NCBI RefSeq assembly: GCF_042920265.1
Contig: NZ_JBDQZI010000017.1
Span: 18,968 to 82,967, forward strand
DNA from: Lysinibacillus_B sp042920265
GTDB taxonomy: Bacteria > Bacillota > Bacilli > Bacillales_A > Planococcaceae
Direction: 5' to 3'
Length of the DNA: 64,000 bases
The notes beneath the pieces were generated by a model. That model worked only from the letters and a program-made list of their open reading frames with translations, was not told where the DNA came from and ran no database searches. Made by a program: the position numbers and the translations under genes. Of the stretch, positions 45,773 to 54,810 are shown piece after piece. Every line of letters begins with the position of its first letter. Positions within the stretch are counted from its first letter, which is position 1.

Positions 45773-46465
45773 TTACTGATTGATGTCATAGCCACATGCT
45801 ACAATGGCTGCTTCTGCTAACACGACGAGTGAATCAATATATTGTGTGCTTAATTTTAAATCCCGATTCACGATAGAAAGTTCTGTACACCCTAAAATAA
45901 TGCGGTCACAGTCCGTCATCACCGCTTCAATTGGCGCCCATAACTCAGGTGTTATATCTCGCCCAGCTTTTACATAATCGTAAATTACCGTCATCACTTG
46001 CTGCTGGATCTGTGCACCAGGTACAACAGGTGTGATCCCTTGCTCCTCAAGCGCGGTTTGATACATATTGGAAGCGAGTGTACCATCTGTTGCTAAAATC
46101 CCTACACGATTTGCCCCTAGCTCTTTTGCCCGTTTCGCTGTTTCACGAATCATATGGAGTACCGGTATAGATGTTGCTTCTTGCATTTCACGATAAAATG
46201 TATGGGCGGTATTACAAGGAATACAAATGACACCAGCTCCATACTCTGCAAGCTTTTTCGCATCACGCTGTAAATACGGGATTGGATTTTCTTTCGTTTG
46301 ATCTAAAATATATGCCGTACGATCTGGAATCGATGTATCATTATCGATAATTGTATGGACATGTTCTTGGTCCTTATTAGCTTTTGTACGACGCACAATA
46401 ATTTCACCAATAAGCATCGTTGCAAGTGGGCCAACCCCACCTATAATACCTAATGTTTTCTTCAT
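45773..46465 (-). CDS. Aspartate racemase
   Basis: A 230-residue PLP-independent racemase. The N-terminal IIGGVGPLAT and the two catalytic cysteines in IPCNTAHTF (C84) and LGCTELS (C193) are the Asp/Glu racemase landmarks; the GGVGPLAT opening favours aspartate racemase over MurI. It starts right after the stop of the ATP-grasp ligase (TAAATG), so translation is coupled. Context suggests it supplies D-Asp for the peptidoglycan bridge. Confidence 0.85.
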   Translation of the reverse strand: MKKTLGIIGGVGPLATMLIGEIIVRRTKANKDQEHVHTIIDNDTSIPDRTAYILDQTKENPIPYLQRDAKKLAEYGAGVICIPCNTAHTFYREMQEATSIPVLHMIRETAKRAKELGANRVGILATDGTLASNMYQTALEEQGITPVVPGAQIQQQVMTVIYDYVKAGRDITPELWAPIEAVMTDCDRIILGCTELSIVNRDLKLSTQYIDSLVVLAEAAIVACGYDINQ

Positions 46466-47695
46466 TTACTCTGACAAACCTTTGTTATTAAAATATTTCT
46501 TATACTTGCGGTAGTAATTCAAACTATTTAACGTTAATTTCGCCCAACGCTTCATATTCATATCTTGCTTGAAGAATAGAGAGTTTGTATACTTCCCTTC
46601 ACGAATCAAACTTTTTGCCTTAAGCTTCAACTTTTCATTTGATGCGTATTTGAATAATACACCTTTTGGGATAATCATCCATAAATGCTCGTTATCTGCA
46701 TATGTTAAATTTTGCTTAATATCCAGCATATGATCATCTGCAACATATTTCATTAAATTATAGCCTGCTGCTGTTACATAGTAGCTTGAGCGGCCATTCC
46801 GTAAATTAATTTCAAAAAGCTTGTACTGCTTATCCCGCACATCGTATTTCATATCGAAGTTCGCAAAGCCTGTATAGCCAATATCTTCTAGGAAGAAGCG
46901 CACTTGGTCCATGAGCTCTTTATCGTATGTTGTCACGATTGCTGCATAACTACCAATCCCTTCTGGGGAATGTTCTTCTAAAATCGGGTTTCCTAAACAC
47001 ATTAACTTTACTTTACCGTCTTTCCCAACATACGCATTTAATACACGCATATACGAATCATCACCTGGAATAAATTCCTGTACAATCATTGTATCTTGGT
47101 ATGTGGAGCTATAAATAGCTTTTAAGATCGCCGTTTTTTCCGCTTCATCATGTGCAACGAATACTTTCTTTTTCCCTGGGAATGAACATGCCCAGTATTC
47201 CACTGAATTTGATGCTTTAATAATAATTGGATACTCAAATGGCGGTGTGAATGTTTCGTAATCTTGAGCTGTTACCGTTGTTGTACCTGGATATTTGAAT
47301 TGATACTTCTCACACATTTTATAAAAGTTTTCTTTTAGTAAAATTTCATCCATTAATGATTCATCAATATACGGTACAGTGAACCATTGTTGTAATGCTG
47401 GTTTATTTTTAATAATGAGCTTCGCATAATCATCACCACACGCTAATAATAGCAGCTCTTTATTTGGAAATTGAGCAGCGACCTTTTCCATCGCCCCGAC
47501 AAATACTGCTTGCGTGTTTAATTCATCAATTTGTTGGAAATTTAAAATGCGGCTATCTTGTGTAGCCGTCAAATGTGAACGACCTAGCACTAGTGGTTTT
47601 AATCCGTATGCTTCATAAAAAGCGCGTGCCATGCCGTATGCATTCATATCTGAACCTAGTAATATTGGTAAAAATGGTTGTTCTTTTACTACCAT
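46466..47695 (-). CDS. D-aspartate ligase, ATP-grasp (peptidoglycan cross-bridge)
   Basis: A 409-residue ATP-grasp enzyme. LLGSDMNAYGMARAFYEAYG, LACGDDYAKLIIKNK, the ATP-binding region IIIKASNSVEYW, VQEFIPGDDSYMRVL, and metal-binding FEINLRNGRSSYYVT agree with the Enterococcus faecium D-Asp ligase as I recall it. That enzyme activates D-Asp as an acyl phosphate and links it to the Lys side chain of the UDP-precursor. The adjacent aspartate racemase and the Lys-D-Asp wall type of Lysinibacillus fit. A D-Glu-adding version is the main alternative. Confidence 0.8.
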   Translation of the reverse strand: MVVKEQPFLPILLGSDMNAYGMARAFYEAYGLKPLVLGRSHLTATQDSRILNFQQIDELNTQAVFVGAMEKVAAQFPNKELLLLACGDDYAKLIIKNKPALQQWFTVPYIDESLMDEILLKENFYKMCEKYQFKYPGTTTVTAQDYETFTPPFEYPIIIKASNSVEYWACSFPGKKKVFVAHDEAEKTAILKAIYSSTYQDTMIVQEFIPGDDSYMRVLNAYVGKDGKVKLMCLGNPILEEHSPEGIGSYAAIVTTYDKELMDQVRFFLEDIGYTGFANFDMKYDVRDKQYKLFEINLRNGRSSYYVTAAGYNLMKYVADDHMLDIKQNLTYADNEHLWMIIPKGVLFKYASNEKLKLKAKSLIREGKYTNSLFFKQDMNMKRWAKLTLNSLNYYRKYKKYFNNKGLSE

Positions 47696-47812
47696 TATCT
47701 ATTCAACTCGCTTTAGTTTAATTTCGTTAATGTTTAGTTTATCACATTTTGTGTAGTGGTCACACGGAAAGTCCCGCAAATTTTTAATAGTTTTCTCGTT
47801 CATTTACACATG

Positions 47813-47853
47813 AAAAAACTAGCATAATCCATGTTGGACTACGCTAGTTTTTT
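47813..47853 (-). terminator. Terminator of the thiolase gene
   Basis: AAAAAACTAGC...TCCA pairs with TGGA...GCTAGTTTTTT with two mismatches; T-rich in both directions. Confidence 0.8.
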
Positions 47854-47857
47854 CCGA

Positions 47858-49039
47858 TTAAACCGCCTCAATAATTAATGCAATTCCTTGTCCACCACCG
47901 ATACAAAGACTGGCTGCGGCATATTTACCACCGCGACGTTTCAGCTCGTATGCGGCGCTCAAAATGACACGTGTACCACTTGCCCCAACTGGATGACCAA
48001 GCGCAATGGCACCACCGTTGACATTTGTCTTCTCACGGTCTAAACCGAGTGCTTTTTCTACAGCTAAATATTGGGCAGCGAATGCTTCATTCACTTCTAC
48101 TACATCTAAATCTTCTATTGTTAACTTCGCACGCTCTAATGCTTGTTTCATGGCTGGCACTGGACCAATGCCCATAATCGTTGGATCTACCCCTGCTACT
48201 CCCCACGAGACAATACGGGCAATCGGCTTTAAATTATGCTCTTGTACAAACTGTTCGCTTGCTACAACAACAGATGCCGCACCGTCATTAATGCCCGATG
48301 CATTTGCAGCGGTTACGGTACCATCTTTTTGAAATGCTGGACGAAGCTTGGCAAGTGATGCCATCGTACCATCTTCTTTTATATGTTCATCTGTATCAAT
48401 AACCGTTTCGCCTTTACGTGTTTTCACGGTAACAGGCACGATTTCTTCTTTCAATTTTCCTGCATCACGTGCTGCCACTGCGCGCGCATTTGAAAGCAGC
48501 GCAAATGCATCTTGCTCCTCGCGCGAAATTTCATAGTGCTCCGCTAGTTTTTCAGCTGTCATACCCATACCGTTTCCTGTGTACTGATCGGTTAATGTAG
48601 CTGTCAACATATCGGTAAATTGTAAGTCCCCCATTTTAGCTCCGCCAAAGCGCTGTGTAAAATTCGAATATGGGGATTGTGACATATTTTCTGCCCCACC
48701 AGCTAATACGACATTTGCTTCGCCAAGTAAAATTTGCTGAGCTGCTGTCACGACAGATTGCATCCCTGAACCACATAAACGATTTTGTGTTAATGCTGGC
48801 ACTTCCTGAGGTACACCTGCATATAGTCCGATATGACGCGCTAAATAAGATGAGTTTGCTCCTGTTGTAATGACGCCCCCATAGACAACATGATCAATTT
48901 GCTCTGGTGTAACACCCGAACGTTTTAATGCTTCTACTGCTGTTGCAGTGCCAAGTTGTACCGCATCTATCCTTGCAAATGAACCACCAAATGCTGTAAA
49001 GGCTGTTCTTGCTCCATCTACGATATATACATTTGTCAT
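47858..49039 (-). CDS. Acetyl-CoA acetyltransferase (thiolase)
   Basis: A 393-residue thiolase. The nucleophile C89 lies in NRLCGSGMQSV, the GHPVGASGTR His and the second Cys in CIGGGQG complete the active site, and NEAFAAQYLAVEK is conserved. It condenses or cleaves acetoacetyl-CoA or 3-ketoacyl-CoA; a biosynthetic AtoB/PhaA-like enzyme is likely since no beta-oxidation partners are adjacent. A structured inverted repeat lies upstream. The gene appears monocistronic. Confidence 0.9.
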   Translation of the reverse strand: MTNVYIVDGARTAFTAFGGSFARIDAVQLGTATAVEALKRSGVTPEQIDHVVYGGVITTGANSSYLARHIGLYAGVPQEVPALTQNRLCGSGMQSVVTAAQQILLGEANVVLAGGAENMSQSPYSNFTQRFGGAKMGDLQFTDMLTATLTDQYTGNGMGMTAEKLAEHYEISREEQDAFALLSNARAVAARDAGKLKEEIVPVTVKTRKGETVIDTDEHIKEDGTMASLAKLRPAFQKDGTVTAANASGINDGAASVVVASEQFVQEHNLKPIARIVSWGVAGVDPTIMGIGPVPAMKQALERAKLTIEDLDVVEVNEAFAAQYLAVEKALGLDREKTNVNGGAIALGHPVGASGTRVILSAAYELKRRGGKYAAASLCIGGGQGIALIIEAV

Positions 49040-49411
49040 TTTCCTATCCCCTTTGTTTCAACATTTTGTGACGGTCTTAACGTATGTGTTAGTACTTTTC
49101 CACATGCACTGGGTGGCAACTGAGCAAAAGTCACCCTTAATCAGAAAAGTATACAAACCGAAAATTTCTTCCCTCTAGCCAAACGTTCCAAACATGCCTA
49201 ATAATTTTTTAAGCCTTGTATTTCAAAATCTTTTTGTCAATAATCCCTTTCATAATTTCAGTTGTCCTTCTGAAACCAGAAAATTCAAATCTATTAATAT
49301 TTTAACAATTCAGTGAGTTTGATAGCAATGAAAATTCATAACACTTTACAATTAGACTTGATTTTTAACAATAAATTTTTTTACTATAATGAGGGAAACG
49401 GAGGGCAAACG
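49040..49411. other. Divergent intergenic region with a nested inverted repeat
   Basis: Between thiolase (minus) and the phosphoesterase (plus). Outer arms TACTTTTC (49093-49100) and GAAAAGTA (49144-49151) enclose GGGTG (49111-49115) and CACCC (49132-49136) with a further ACT/AGT pair. The rest is AT-rich and I see no gene in it. Confidence 0.5.
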
Positions 49412-50008
49412 ATGCAATACGCACTACTTGGTGATTTACACTCAAACTACAAAAATACAAAAGCGGTTTTAAAACATATTGAAGAAATAGTACCGACTGC
49501 ACAAATGATTGGTCTTGGTGATTTATATGAATGCCTGATTGGGAAACGAAAAGCGGCTGCATTAACCGAGCATGTCCCACTCGAGCAAGCCACTATTATT
49601 AAAAAGAAATTTACTGAACTGCTGACATTCCCCTCGATTATCGGCAATCAAGAGGAACGTATTGCTTTCGTTACAGGCATACAACAATTTTTGAATTATG
49701 AAGAAAAGATTGTCATTAAAAATGCGACACTCATGCACGGGCATCAGTTTGATTGGAACGAGCATTTCGAACCCACTTTCCCTTCATATGAAACACCCTT
49801 ATTATTTTTCGGACATAGTCATCGTGCGGCTATCTACATAAACGGCGTGCGGACAAAAATCGAGTACAATCAACCGATATATGTCGGCGACCGAACATAC
49901 GAAATCAATGTGGGAGCCGTTGTAGAATCACGTGATTGGTGTTTATATGATAGCGAGCAAATGACGGTGACATTTTTACAAGCACCAAAAAACGATTCGA
50001 GCAACTAA
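49412..50008 (+). CDS. Metallophosphoesterase (calcineurin-like)
   Basis: A 198-residue phosphoesterase: GDLHSNYKN, GLGDLYECL, IIGNQEE, LMHGHQFDWN and FFGHSHRAA are the five metal motifs, with Gln replacing His in the usual GNHE block (GNQE). It may act on nucleotides, serine/threonine phosphates or act as a YfcE-like phosphodiesterase. ATG 49412 follows CGGAGGG; upstream in-frame codons lack a site. A perfect terminator follows. Confidence 0.82.
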   Translation: MQYALLGDLHSNYKNTKAVLKHIEEIVPTAQMIGLGDLYECLIGKRKAAALTEHVPLEQATIIKKKFTELLTFPSIIGNQEERIAFVTGIQQFLNYEEKIVIKNATLMHGHQFDWNEHFEPTFPSYETPLLFFGHSHRAAIYINGVRTKIEYNQPIYVGDRTYEINVGAVVESRDWCLYDSEQMTVTFLQAPKNDSSN

Positions 50009-50025
50009 CTCGAATCGTTTTTTAA
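49987..50025. terminator. Bidirectional terminator between phosphoesterase and radical SAM genes
   Basis: AAAACGATTCGAG/CTCGAATCGTTTT, 7-base loop, followed by TT. Confidence 0.9.
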
Positions 50026-50898
50026 TCAACCAAACTTTTGGCGGTAGCCGCATTTACGGCATAGCTCTTCGACCGCTTCACGGCGCGAAAAACCATCGAC
50101 TAAATTGTTTGCTCGCTCGCTTTCCACAATTTCTGAAAACGACTTTTCATTCACATTCCCCAAATTAATAACCCCTTCACCATCTAAACAGCAAGGTACG
50201 ACTGTTCCATCCACTAAAATAGCAGCTTGACTACGCAGCGCATGACAGAAGCCTTTCCCTGTATATTCAGGCTCTAGTAAGCTTGGCCACTTAAACTCAT
50301 GGTCTTGGTTCAAATAAATATTCGGTGCAATTTTTACACCTTTTCCTGGCTCTACACGTTCTTCAATTTTAAACGGTAAGTCATATTCTTGTTCGAGAAG
50401 TTCTAGCGTCTCAGCATTTTTACGACGATCAGTCTCTGTCTGATCATCCCGTTGTAAATTCCATAAGCGATACGAGAAAATGACGTTATGCTCACGTGCT
50501 TCGCGTACAAAATCTAAAATATCCCCTAAATATTTCTCGCGATTTTCTGACCCTTCATGCCCGTCAAAACTGTGAAGTGAGAAGTTCATTTGGCGAAGCG
50601 CTGGCTTGCCTAGCAATTTTTCACGTTGCTTTTTAATGAGTGTCCCGTTCGTCGTAATATTTACTTTAAAGCCGCGCTCATGTGCCGCATCTAATAGCTG
50701 ATCAATGCGTGGATGCAGTAACGGTTCTCCCTTTACATGCAAGTAAATATATTTTGTATGTGGACGAATTTGATCTAAAATCTTTTCGAATTGTTCTACT
50801 TTAATAAGCCCTTTGGCACGTTGCGTAGGCGGGCAAAAACTACAAGCTAAATTACACACACTTGTAATTTCGATATAAACTTTCTTAAATGTTTTCAA
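50026..50898 (-). CDS. Radical SAM/SPASM domain protein
   Basis: A 290-residue iron-sulfur protein. The radical SAM triad is C15, C19, C22 in CNLACSFC. HVKGEPLLHP is the GGE-like motif and NITTNGTLIKK follows. The C-terminal SPASM part has CHALRSQAAILVDGTVVPCCLDG and LCRKCG for auxiliary clusters. Proteins of this type modify peptides or enzymes, but no precursor peptide is visible nearby. Target unknown. Confidence 0.85.
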   Translation of the reverse strand: MKTFKKVYIEITSVCNLACSFCPPTQRAKGLIKVEQFEKILDQIRPHTKYIYLHVKGEPLLHPRIDQLLDAAHERGFKVNITTNGTLIKKQREKLLGKPALRQMNFSLHSFDGHEGSENREKYLGDILDFVREAREHNVIFSYRLWNLQRDDQTETDRRKNAETLELLEQEYDLPFKIEERVEPGKGVKIAPNIYLNQDHEFKWPSLLEPEYTGKGFCHALRSQAAILVDGTVVPCCLDGEGVINLGNVNEKSFSEIVESERANNLVDGFSRREAVEELCRKCGYRQKFG

Positions 50899-51110
50899 AA
50901 CTGATTCACCTTATCTTTTCTTTTAACTCTATCTATTCTAACACTTTACATCACTTTATAGCTTGCTGTTTGCATTTTCAATTGATAAAAGAAAAACCAC
51001 ACCCCGCAACTGAAACTGTGGTGTAGTGATATTAATCTGCTGTTTATATAAATGACAAGCAACATAGTGACCTGTCTCTTTCTTGATACTTCTTTCTCCA
51101 TACTCTTCCC
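50899..51110. other. Intergenic region after the ykf-type operon
   Basis: Holds a weak minus-strand hairpin (CACCACA with TGTGGTT, about 50993-51025) that ends in TTTTTC and may terminate the ykf operon. No gene seen. Confidence 0.4.
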
Positions 51111-52019
51111 CTAGATATAACGCCTAACCTGTACAATTTCTTGATCAAGCTGATGCCCTTGCAGGTGAATAACTTCTACTTTGCCTCCCGCAATGGACGT
51201 ATGTAACAGGCGATTTCCCCCTATATAAATCCCTACATGCCTTATTCGCCCTTCACCATTCGAGGCAAAAAACAATAAATCGCCTACTTGCCAAGCAGCC
51301 CTGTTCTCTAGGCTTACTTTTTTTCCACCTTTTGCTTGATCACTTGCATCTCTTGGAATTTGATAGCCACAAGCCTTCATGGCGTTATAAGTGAGTCCCG
51401 AACAATCATAACCGTACGAAGACATGCCCGCCCAAAAATAAGGAATATCTAAAAACTTTAGCATTTCATTCGCAAAGGCTTGTGCTGTTTTCTTTGGAAA
51501 GGCGGATTTGTTAGTCGTAAAATCAACCGTTGCTTTTAATACTTGTCCTTGTCCATGTGGAATCGCTACCGTATAGGAATCACTTTCTTCTGAAAGCACT
51601 GGTAAAACTGTATTAAATGACAAAACGAGTAATGGTAGCCCTTCTTGATCATAAAGTTGAGTGCGTGGCTCTTTCACTCTTATATAGCCCATTGCCTCTC
51701 GCTCCACTTTTTTTTGTAATTGGGCAATGGGTATCCATCCGGGATAACCTGTATTGACATCACGATATGGCTGTTCAACCGCTCTCACTTTCGCCCATTC
51801 ACCATGAATGGTATCAACTTCAAGCCATTCTCCGTACAATACTTGTGTATGAAGACGATTTTCACGGCATAGTGCATCACGTTCTTTTTTCGTCATCTCC
51901 TCCATCCACTCTGGCATGGAAACCGGGGTGGAAATAGCATGTTTATCAATTTCCCGCACCATGTTTGGATGAGACCAAACAGATGCTACAGTTACTGCAC
52001 ATACATAGTGTTCAGCCAT
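51111..52019 (-). CDS. ykfC: NlpC/P60 gamma-D-glutamyl peptidase, YkfC-like
   Basis: 302 residues, no signal peptide, hence cytosolic. Two SH3-like regions (about 1-160; GEWLEVDTIHGEWAKVRA and PGWIPIAQLQ) precede the NlpC/P60 domain with Cys in GYDCSGLTYNAMK, and His in RIRHVGIYIGG and LLHTS. YkfC of B. subtilis cuts L-Ala-gamma-D-Glu from the diamino acid in free wall peptides. Here the third residue should be Lys rather than DAP. It overlaps the epimerase gene by 8 bases. Confidence 0.85.
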   Translation of the reverse strand: MAEHYVCAVTVASVWSHPNMVREIDKHAISTPVSMPEWMEEMTKKERDALCRENRLHTQVLYGEWLEVDTIHGEWAKVRAVEQPYRDVNTGYPGWIPIAQLQKKVEREAMGYIRVKEPRTQLYDQEGLPLLVLSFNTVLPVLSEESDSYTVAIPHGQGQVLKATVDFTTNKSAFPKKTAQAFANEMLKFLDIPYFWAGMSSYGYDCSGLTYNAMKACGYQIPRDASDQAKGGKKVSLENRAAWQVGDLLFFASNGEGRIRHVGIYIGGNRLLHTSIAGGKVEVIHLQGHQLDQEIVQVRRYI

Positions 52020-53109
52020 GCAACATTCCCCCCTTTATGCCCTGAATACCTAACCCACTACTCTCTAGGAACGTAATGACACGGCCATTGTATTGAATAC
52101 CACCATCAATCGTTTCTTCGGCAAGCATTAATGGTGCATCAAAATCATAGCGCGTAATATTTCGCTGACTCGCGGCAAAATGGGCTGCGGCACATACCCC
52201 GATTTTTGTCTCAATCATGCTCCCTACCATACATTCCACCCCATACGCTTCTGCCATCTTATTCATTTGGTATGCTTTATAAATGCCCCCTGACTTCATG
52301 AGCTTTAAATTCACTAAGTCTGCGGCGCGCATTGCCAAAATACGCTTTAAATCATCTGGTGAAAAGACAGATTCATCTGCCATGATAGACGTATACGTAT
52401 GATCAGTAACGTATTTTAATCCCTCTACATCGTGTTTACTAACCGGCTGCTCAATGAGTTCAATTGCTAGTCCCGTATCCTCCATTTGACGAATGGCTCT
52501 GACGGCTTCCTTTGCTTTCCATCCTTGATTCGCATCAAGGCGTAGTCTGATTTGATAACCTACACGCTCGCGGATCGCTTTGATGCGCGTGATATCCGTC
52601 TTGATATCTCCCATTCCTACTTTGATTTTGAGTACATTAAATCCATTGGAAACATAGCTTTCGGCATCATCTGCCATTTCACTTGGTTCATTCACACTAA
52701 CGGTAAAATCTGTTTCTATCGTGTCTCGGTAACCGCCTAAATAACGAAATAAAGGCTGGTGGACGTGTTGTGCAAGTAAATCAAAAATTGCCATATCTAA
52801 CGCAGCCTTAGCACTTGTATTACCAATAATCGTTTCATGGAGAACCGTAAATACTCGCTCTGAATACATTAAATCTTTTCCGATTAATACAGGCGCTAAT
52901 ATATGGTCAATAGTATGTTTAATACTACCAAGGGTTTCCCCTGTAATAACATGTGTCGGTGGTGCCTCCCCGTACCCCTTTTTCCCGGCCTCATCTGTTA
53001 CAACGACATAAATCGATTGGGCTGTTGTCACAGTTCGGAGTGCCGTTTTAAATGGCTTGATTAAAGGTACAGCGACTTCAAACGTTTCAATCGATTGAAT
53101 CTTCATCAT
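52012..53109 (-). CDS. ykfB: L-Ala-D/L-Glu (dipeptide) epimerase, YkfB-like
   Basis: A 365-residue enolase-superfamily enzyme. KIKVGMG holds the catalytic Lys, RLDANQGW and IEQPVSKHDVEGL and ADESVFSP give the metal ligands (Asp, Glu, Asp), NLKLMKSGG the second Lys. It epimerises L-Ala-D-Glu to L-Ala-L-Glu, making the dipeptide usable by peptidases. Two adjacent ATGs exist (53109 and 53106); the second has the better distance to AGGGAG. It lies between ykfA and ykfC in one operon. Confidence 0.88.
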   Translation of the reverse strand: MMKIQSIETFEVAVPLIKPFKTALRTVTTAQSIYVVVTDEAGKKGYGEAPPTHVITGETLGSIKHTIDHILAPVLIGKDLMYSERVFTVLHETIIGNTSAKAALDMAIFDLLAQHVHQPLFRYLGGYRDTIETDFTVSVNEPSEMADDAESYVSNGFNVLKIKVGMGDIKTDITRIKAIRERVGYQIRLRLDANQGWKAKEAVRAIRQMEDTGLAIELIEQPVSKHDVEGLKYVTDHTYTSIMADESVFSPDDLKRILAMRAADLVNLKLMKSGGIYKAYQMNKMAEAYGVECMVGSMIETKIGVCAAAHFAASQRNITRYDFDAPLMLAEETIDGGIQYNGRVITFLESSGLGIQGIKGGMLHG

Positions 53110-53117
53110 CCCACTCC

Positions 53118-54041
53118 CTACTCGACACCTGGTGAGAGGCGTAACGTTTTACTATAAGTATCTAGCTCCCCTTCAACCCCTAAAGGAATCGCAAAATGTG
53201 GCTGACAATGGCCGATTTTAAAGCCTTTCATAACAGGGTATGGTCGGTCTTTAAAATAATCGTCCAGCACTTCCTCTAATGTCAATGAAGGCTTATCCCC
53301 CGTTGATAATGCATCTGCAAAATCACCAATGACTACGCCAGCTAATCTCTCTAGCTGATTTGCTTGACGCAGTTGATTTAACATACCGTCCACACGATAT
53401 GGTTCCTCGCCAATATCTTCAATCAATAAAATTTTGCCACTTGTTTCGATTTCGAATGTTGTGCCGATACTTTGCACTAACAATGATAAATTGCCACCTA
53501 CCACTTCTGCTTTCGTTGTACCTTGGCTAAGTACCGCTAGCTCGCTTATTTTTTCATCATATACAAGTGTTGTTGGTTCAAATAACTGCTCAAACATTTT
53601 AGCAGACAGTCCCGCAAAATCAGCGCTAGCCACATCGGATGTGAGCATTGGTCCATGGAACGTCACTAAGTTGGACAATTGACCAAAGGATGTATGCAAA
53701 AACGTAATGTCAGAGTATCCCCAAAATACTTTTGGATTATTTCGAATGAGCTCAAAGTCAATCTTGTCTGTTATTCTTGCTGCGCCGTAGCCACCCCGAG
53801 AGCAAATAATCCCGTTAATCTCTGTATCTATAAACATGTCATGAAGATCTGCTAAACGCTCTTCATCCTTCCCAGCTAAATACCCCCATCGATTACTCGC
53901 ATGCTGCCCAAGCTTATAATTTAATCCGAGCTGTTCTAAAAAAAGAACAGCCTTTTCCATTTGCCCATCTCGAAATGGTCCAGATGGAGAAATAATGCCG
54001 ATTGTGTCTCCCTTTTTTAATCTTTTTGGTTTTTGTCTCAC
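53118..54041 (-). CDS. ykfA: Murein LD-carboxypeptidase, YkfA-like (S66)
   Basis: A 307-residue serine peptidase. GIISPSGPFRDG opens the fold; WGYSDITFL holds the nucleophile Ser, LLIEDIGEEPYRVDGML a catalytic Glu region, and FKIGHCQPHFAIPLG the His. It removes the terminal D-Ala from tetrapeptides of recycled murein. It is the first gene of ykfABC, 8 bases before the epimerase. AGGGGGATGACAGG lies before its start. Confidence 0.88.
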   Translation of the reverse strand: MRQKPKRLKKGDTIGIISPSGPFRDGQMEKAVLFLEQLGLNYKLGQHASNRWGYLAGKDEERLADLHDMFIDTEINGIICSRGGYGAARITDKIDFELIRNNPKVFWGYSDITFLHTSFGQLSNLVTFHGPMLTSDVASADFAGLSAKMFEQLFEPTTLVYDEKISELAVLSQGTTKAEVVGGNLSLLVQSIGTTFEIETSGKILLIEDIGEEPYRVDGMLNQLRQANQLERLAGVVIGDFADALSTGDKPSLTLEEVLDDYFKDRPYPVMKGFKIGHCQPHFAIPLGVEGELDTYSKTLRLSPGVE

Positions 54042-54304
54042 CTGTCATCCCCCTTTTAATGAAAATTGCTACACGAATAAACTTTGGAAGCGTCACGAGT
54101 AGCTGGCATTAGAGCGGACAGTAACAGTCATTTAAATGGTAATATATGTTTAAACATTTATGTATTATGAGTTAATTATGTATATTTACAAGACGCTTTA
54201 TTGATTCCAGTAACAAAGAACTTCGTAAGTAATTATTTTTTGTATTAGACTTTATTTCGTATTCATATAATTTAATTAATGTGTAAAGCAGGAAGGAGGA
54301 TTTT
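54042..54304 (+). promoter_or_regulatory. Upstream region of cotJ with a sigma-E-like -10
   Basis: CATATAAT at 54264-54271 fits seven of eight bases of the mother-cell sigma-E -10 (CATACAAT). The -35 is unclear. B. subtilis cotJ is sigma-E controlled. No gene seen in this stretch. Confidence 0.45.
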
Positions 54305-54532
54305 TTGTTTACACAGTATAAATATTGGAAGCCTTATGTTAGCCCGTTTGATCCATGTAAGCCTATACGGATTAAAAGCTATGCTACACCTCCACAACTA
54401 TATATTAATTTCCAGCCAGTCGGACTTGCACAATTTCACTCTCCATACGAAGCCTTAAGGCATGGGACACTTTGGCCTCAGCTCTTCAGCCCTTATCCAG
54501 CTCCCCAAAAAGGGGGGAAGAAAAATGGATAA
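54305..54532 (+). CDS. cotJA: Spore coat-associated protein CotJA
   Basis: A 75-residue Pro- and Tyr-rich protein (YKYWKPYVSPFDPCKPIRIK, later YINFQPVGLAQFHSPYEAL) typical of CotJA. The start is TTG at 54305 with AAGGAGG 5 bases upstream. It is needed with CotJC for coat or inner-coat assembly. Its last 8 bases overlap the cotJB start. Slightly shorter than the B. subtilis protein. Confidence 0.85.
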   Translation: MFTQYKYWKPYVSPFDPCKPIRIKSYATPPQLYINFQPVGLAQFHSPYEALRHGTLWPQLFSPYPAPQKGGKKNG

Positions 54533-54788
54533 GAAAATGCCCCCCGAATTTTATAAATTACTCGAAGAAATTCAAGCGATTGATTTTGTATTAGTCGAAT
54601 TAAACCTCTACTTAGACACACACCCTCATGATTTCGAAACGATTAAACAATTTAATGAAACTGCCCAGAAAAGTATGGAATTAAAGGTTCACTTTGAACA
54701 ACAATTTGGACCACTCATGAACTTTGGGAGAAGTTTCTCTAATTATCCTTGGAATTGGATTGATACACCGTGGCCATGGCAAGTGTAA
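54525..54788 (+). CDS. cotJB: Spore coat protein CotJB
   Basis: An 87-residue protein: PPEFYKLLEEIQAIDFVLVE, LNLYLDTHPHD, KVHFEQQFGPL and a Trp-rich end (YPWNWIDTPWPWQV) match CotJB. The ATG at 54525 follows a GGGGGGAAG site within cotJA, showing translational coupling. It is the middle gene of the three-gene cotJ operon. Confidence 0.88.
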   Translation: MDKKMPPEFYKLLEEIQAIDFVLVELNLYLDTHPHDFETIKQFNETAQKSMELKVHFEQQFGPLMNFGRSFSNYPWNWIDTPWPWQV

Positions 54789-54810
54789 ATTTTATCATTG
54801 AGGGGGAAAA

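Noticed and set aside
50026..50898. Radical SAM protein as part of a RiPP peptide cluster
   Set aside because: No short precursor gene, leader motif or transporter partner is visible next to it.
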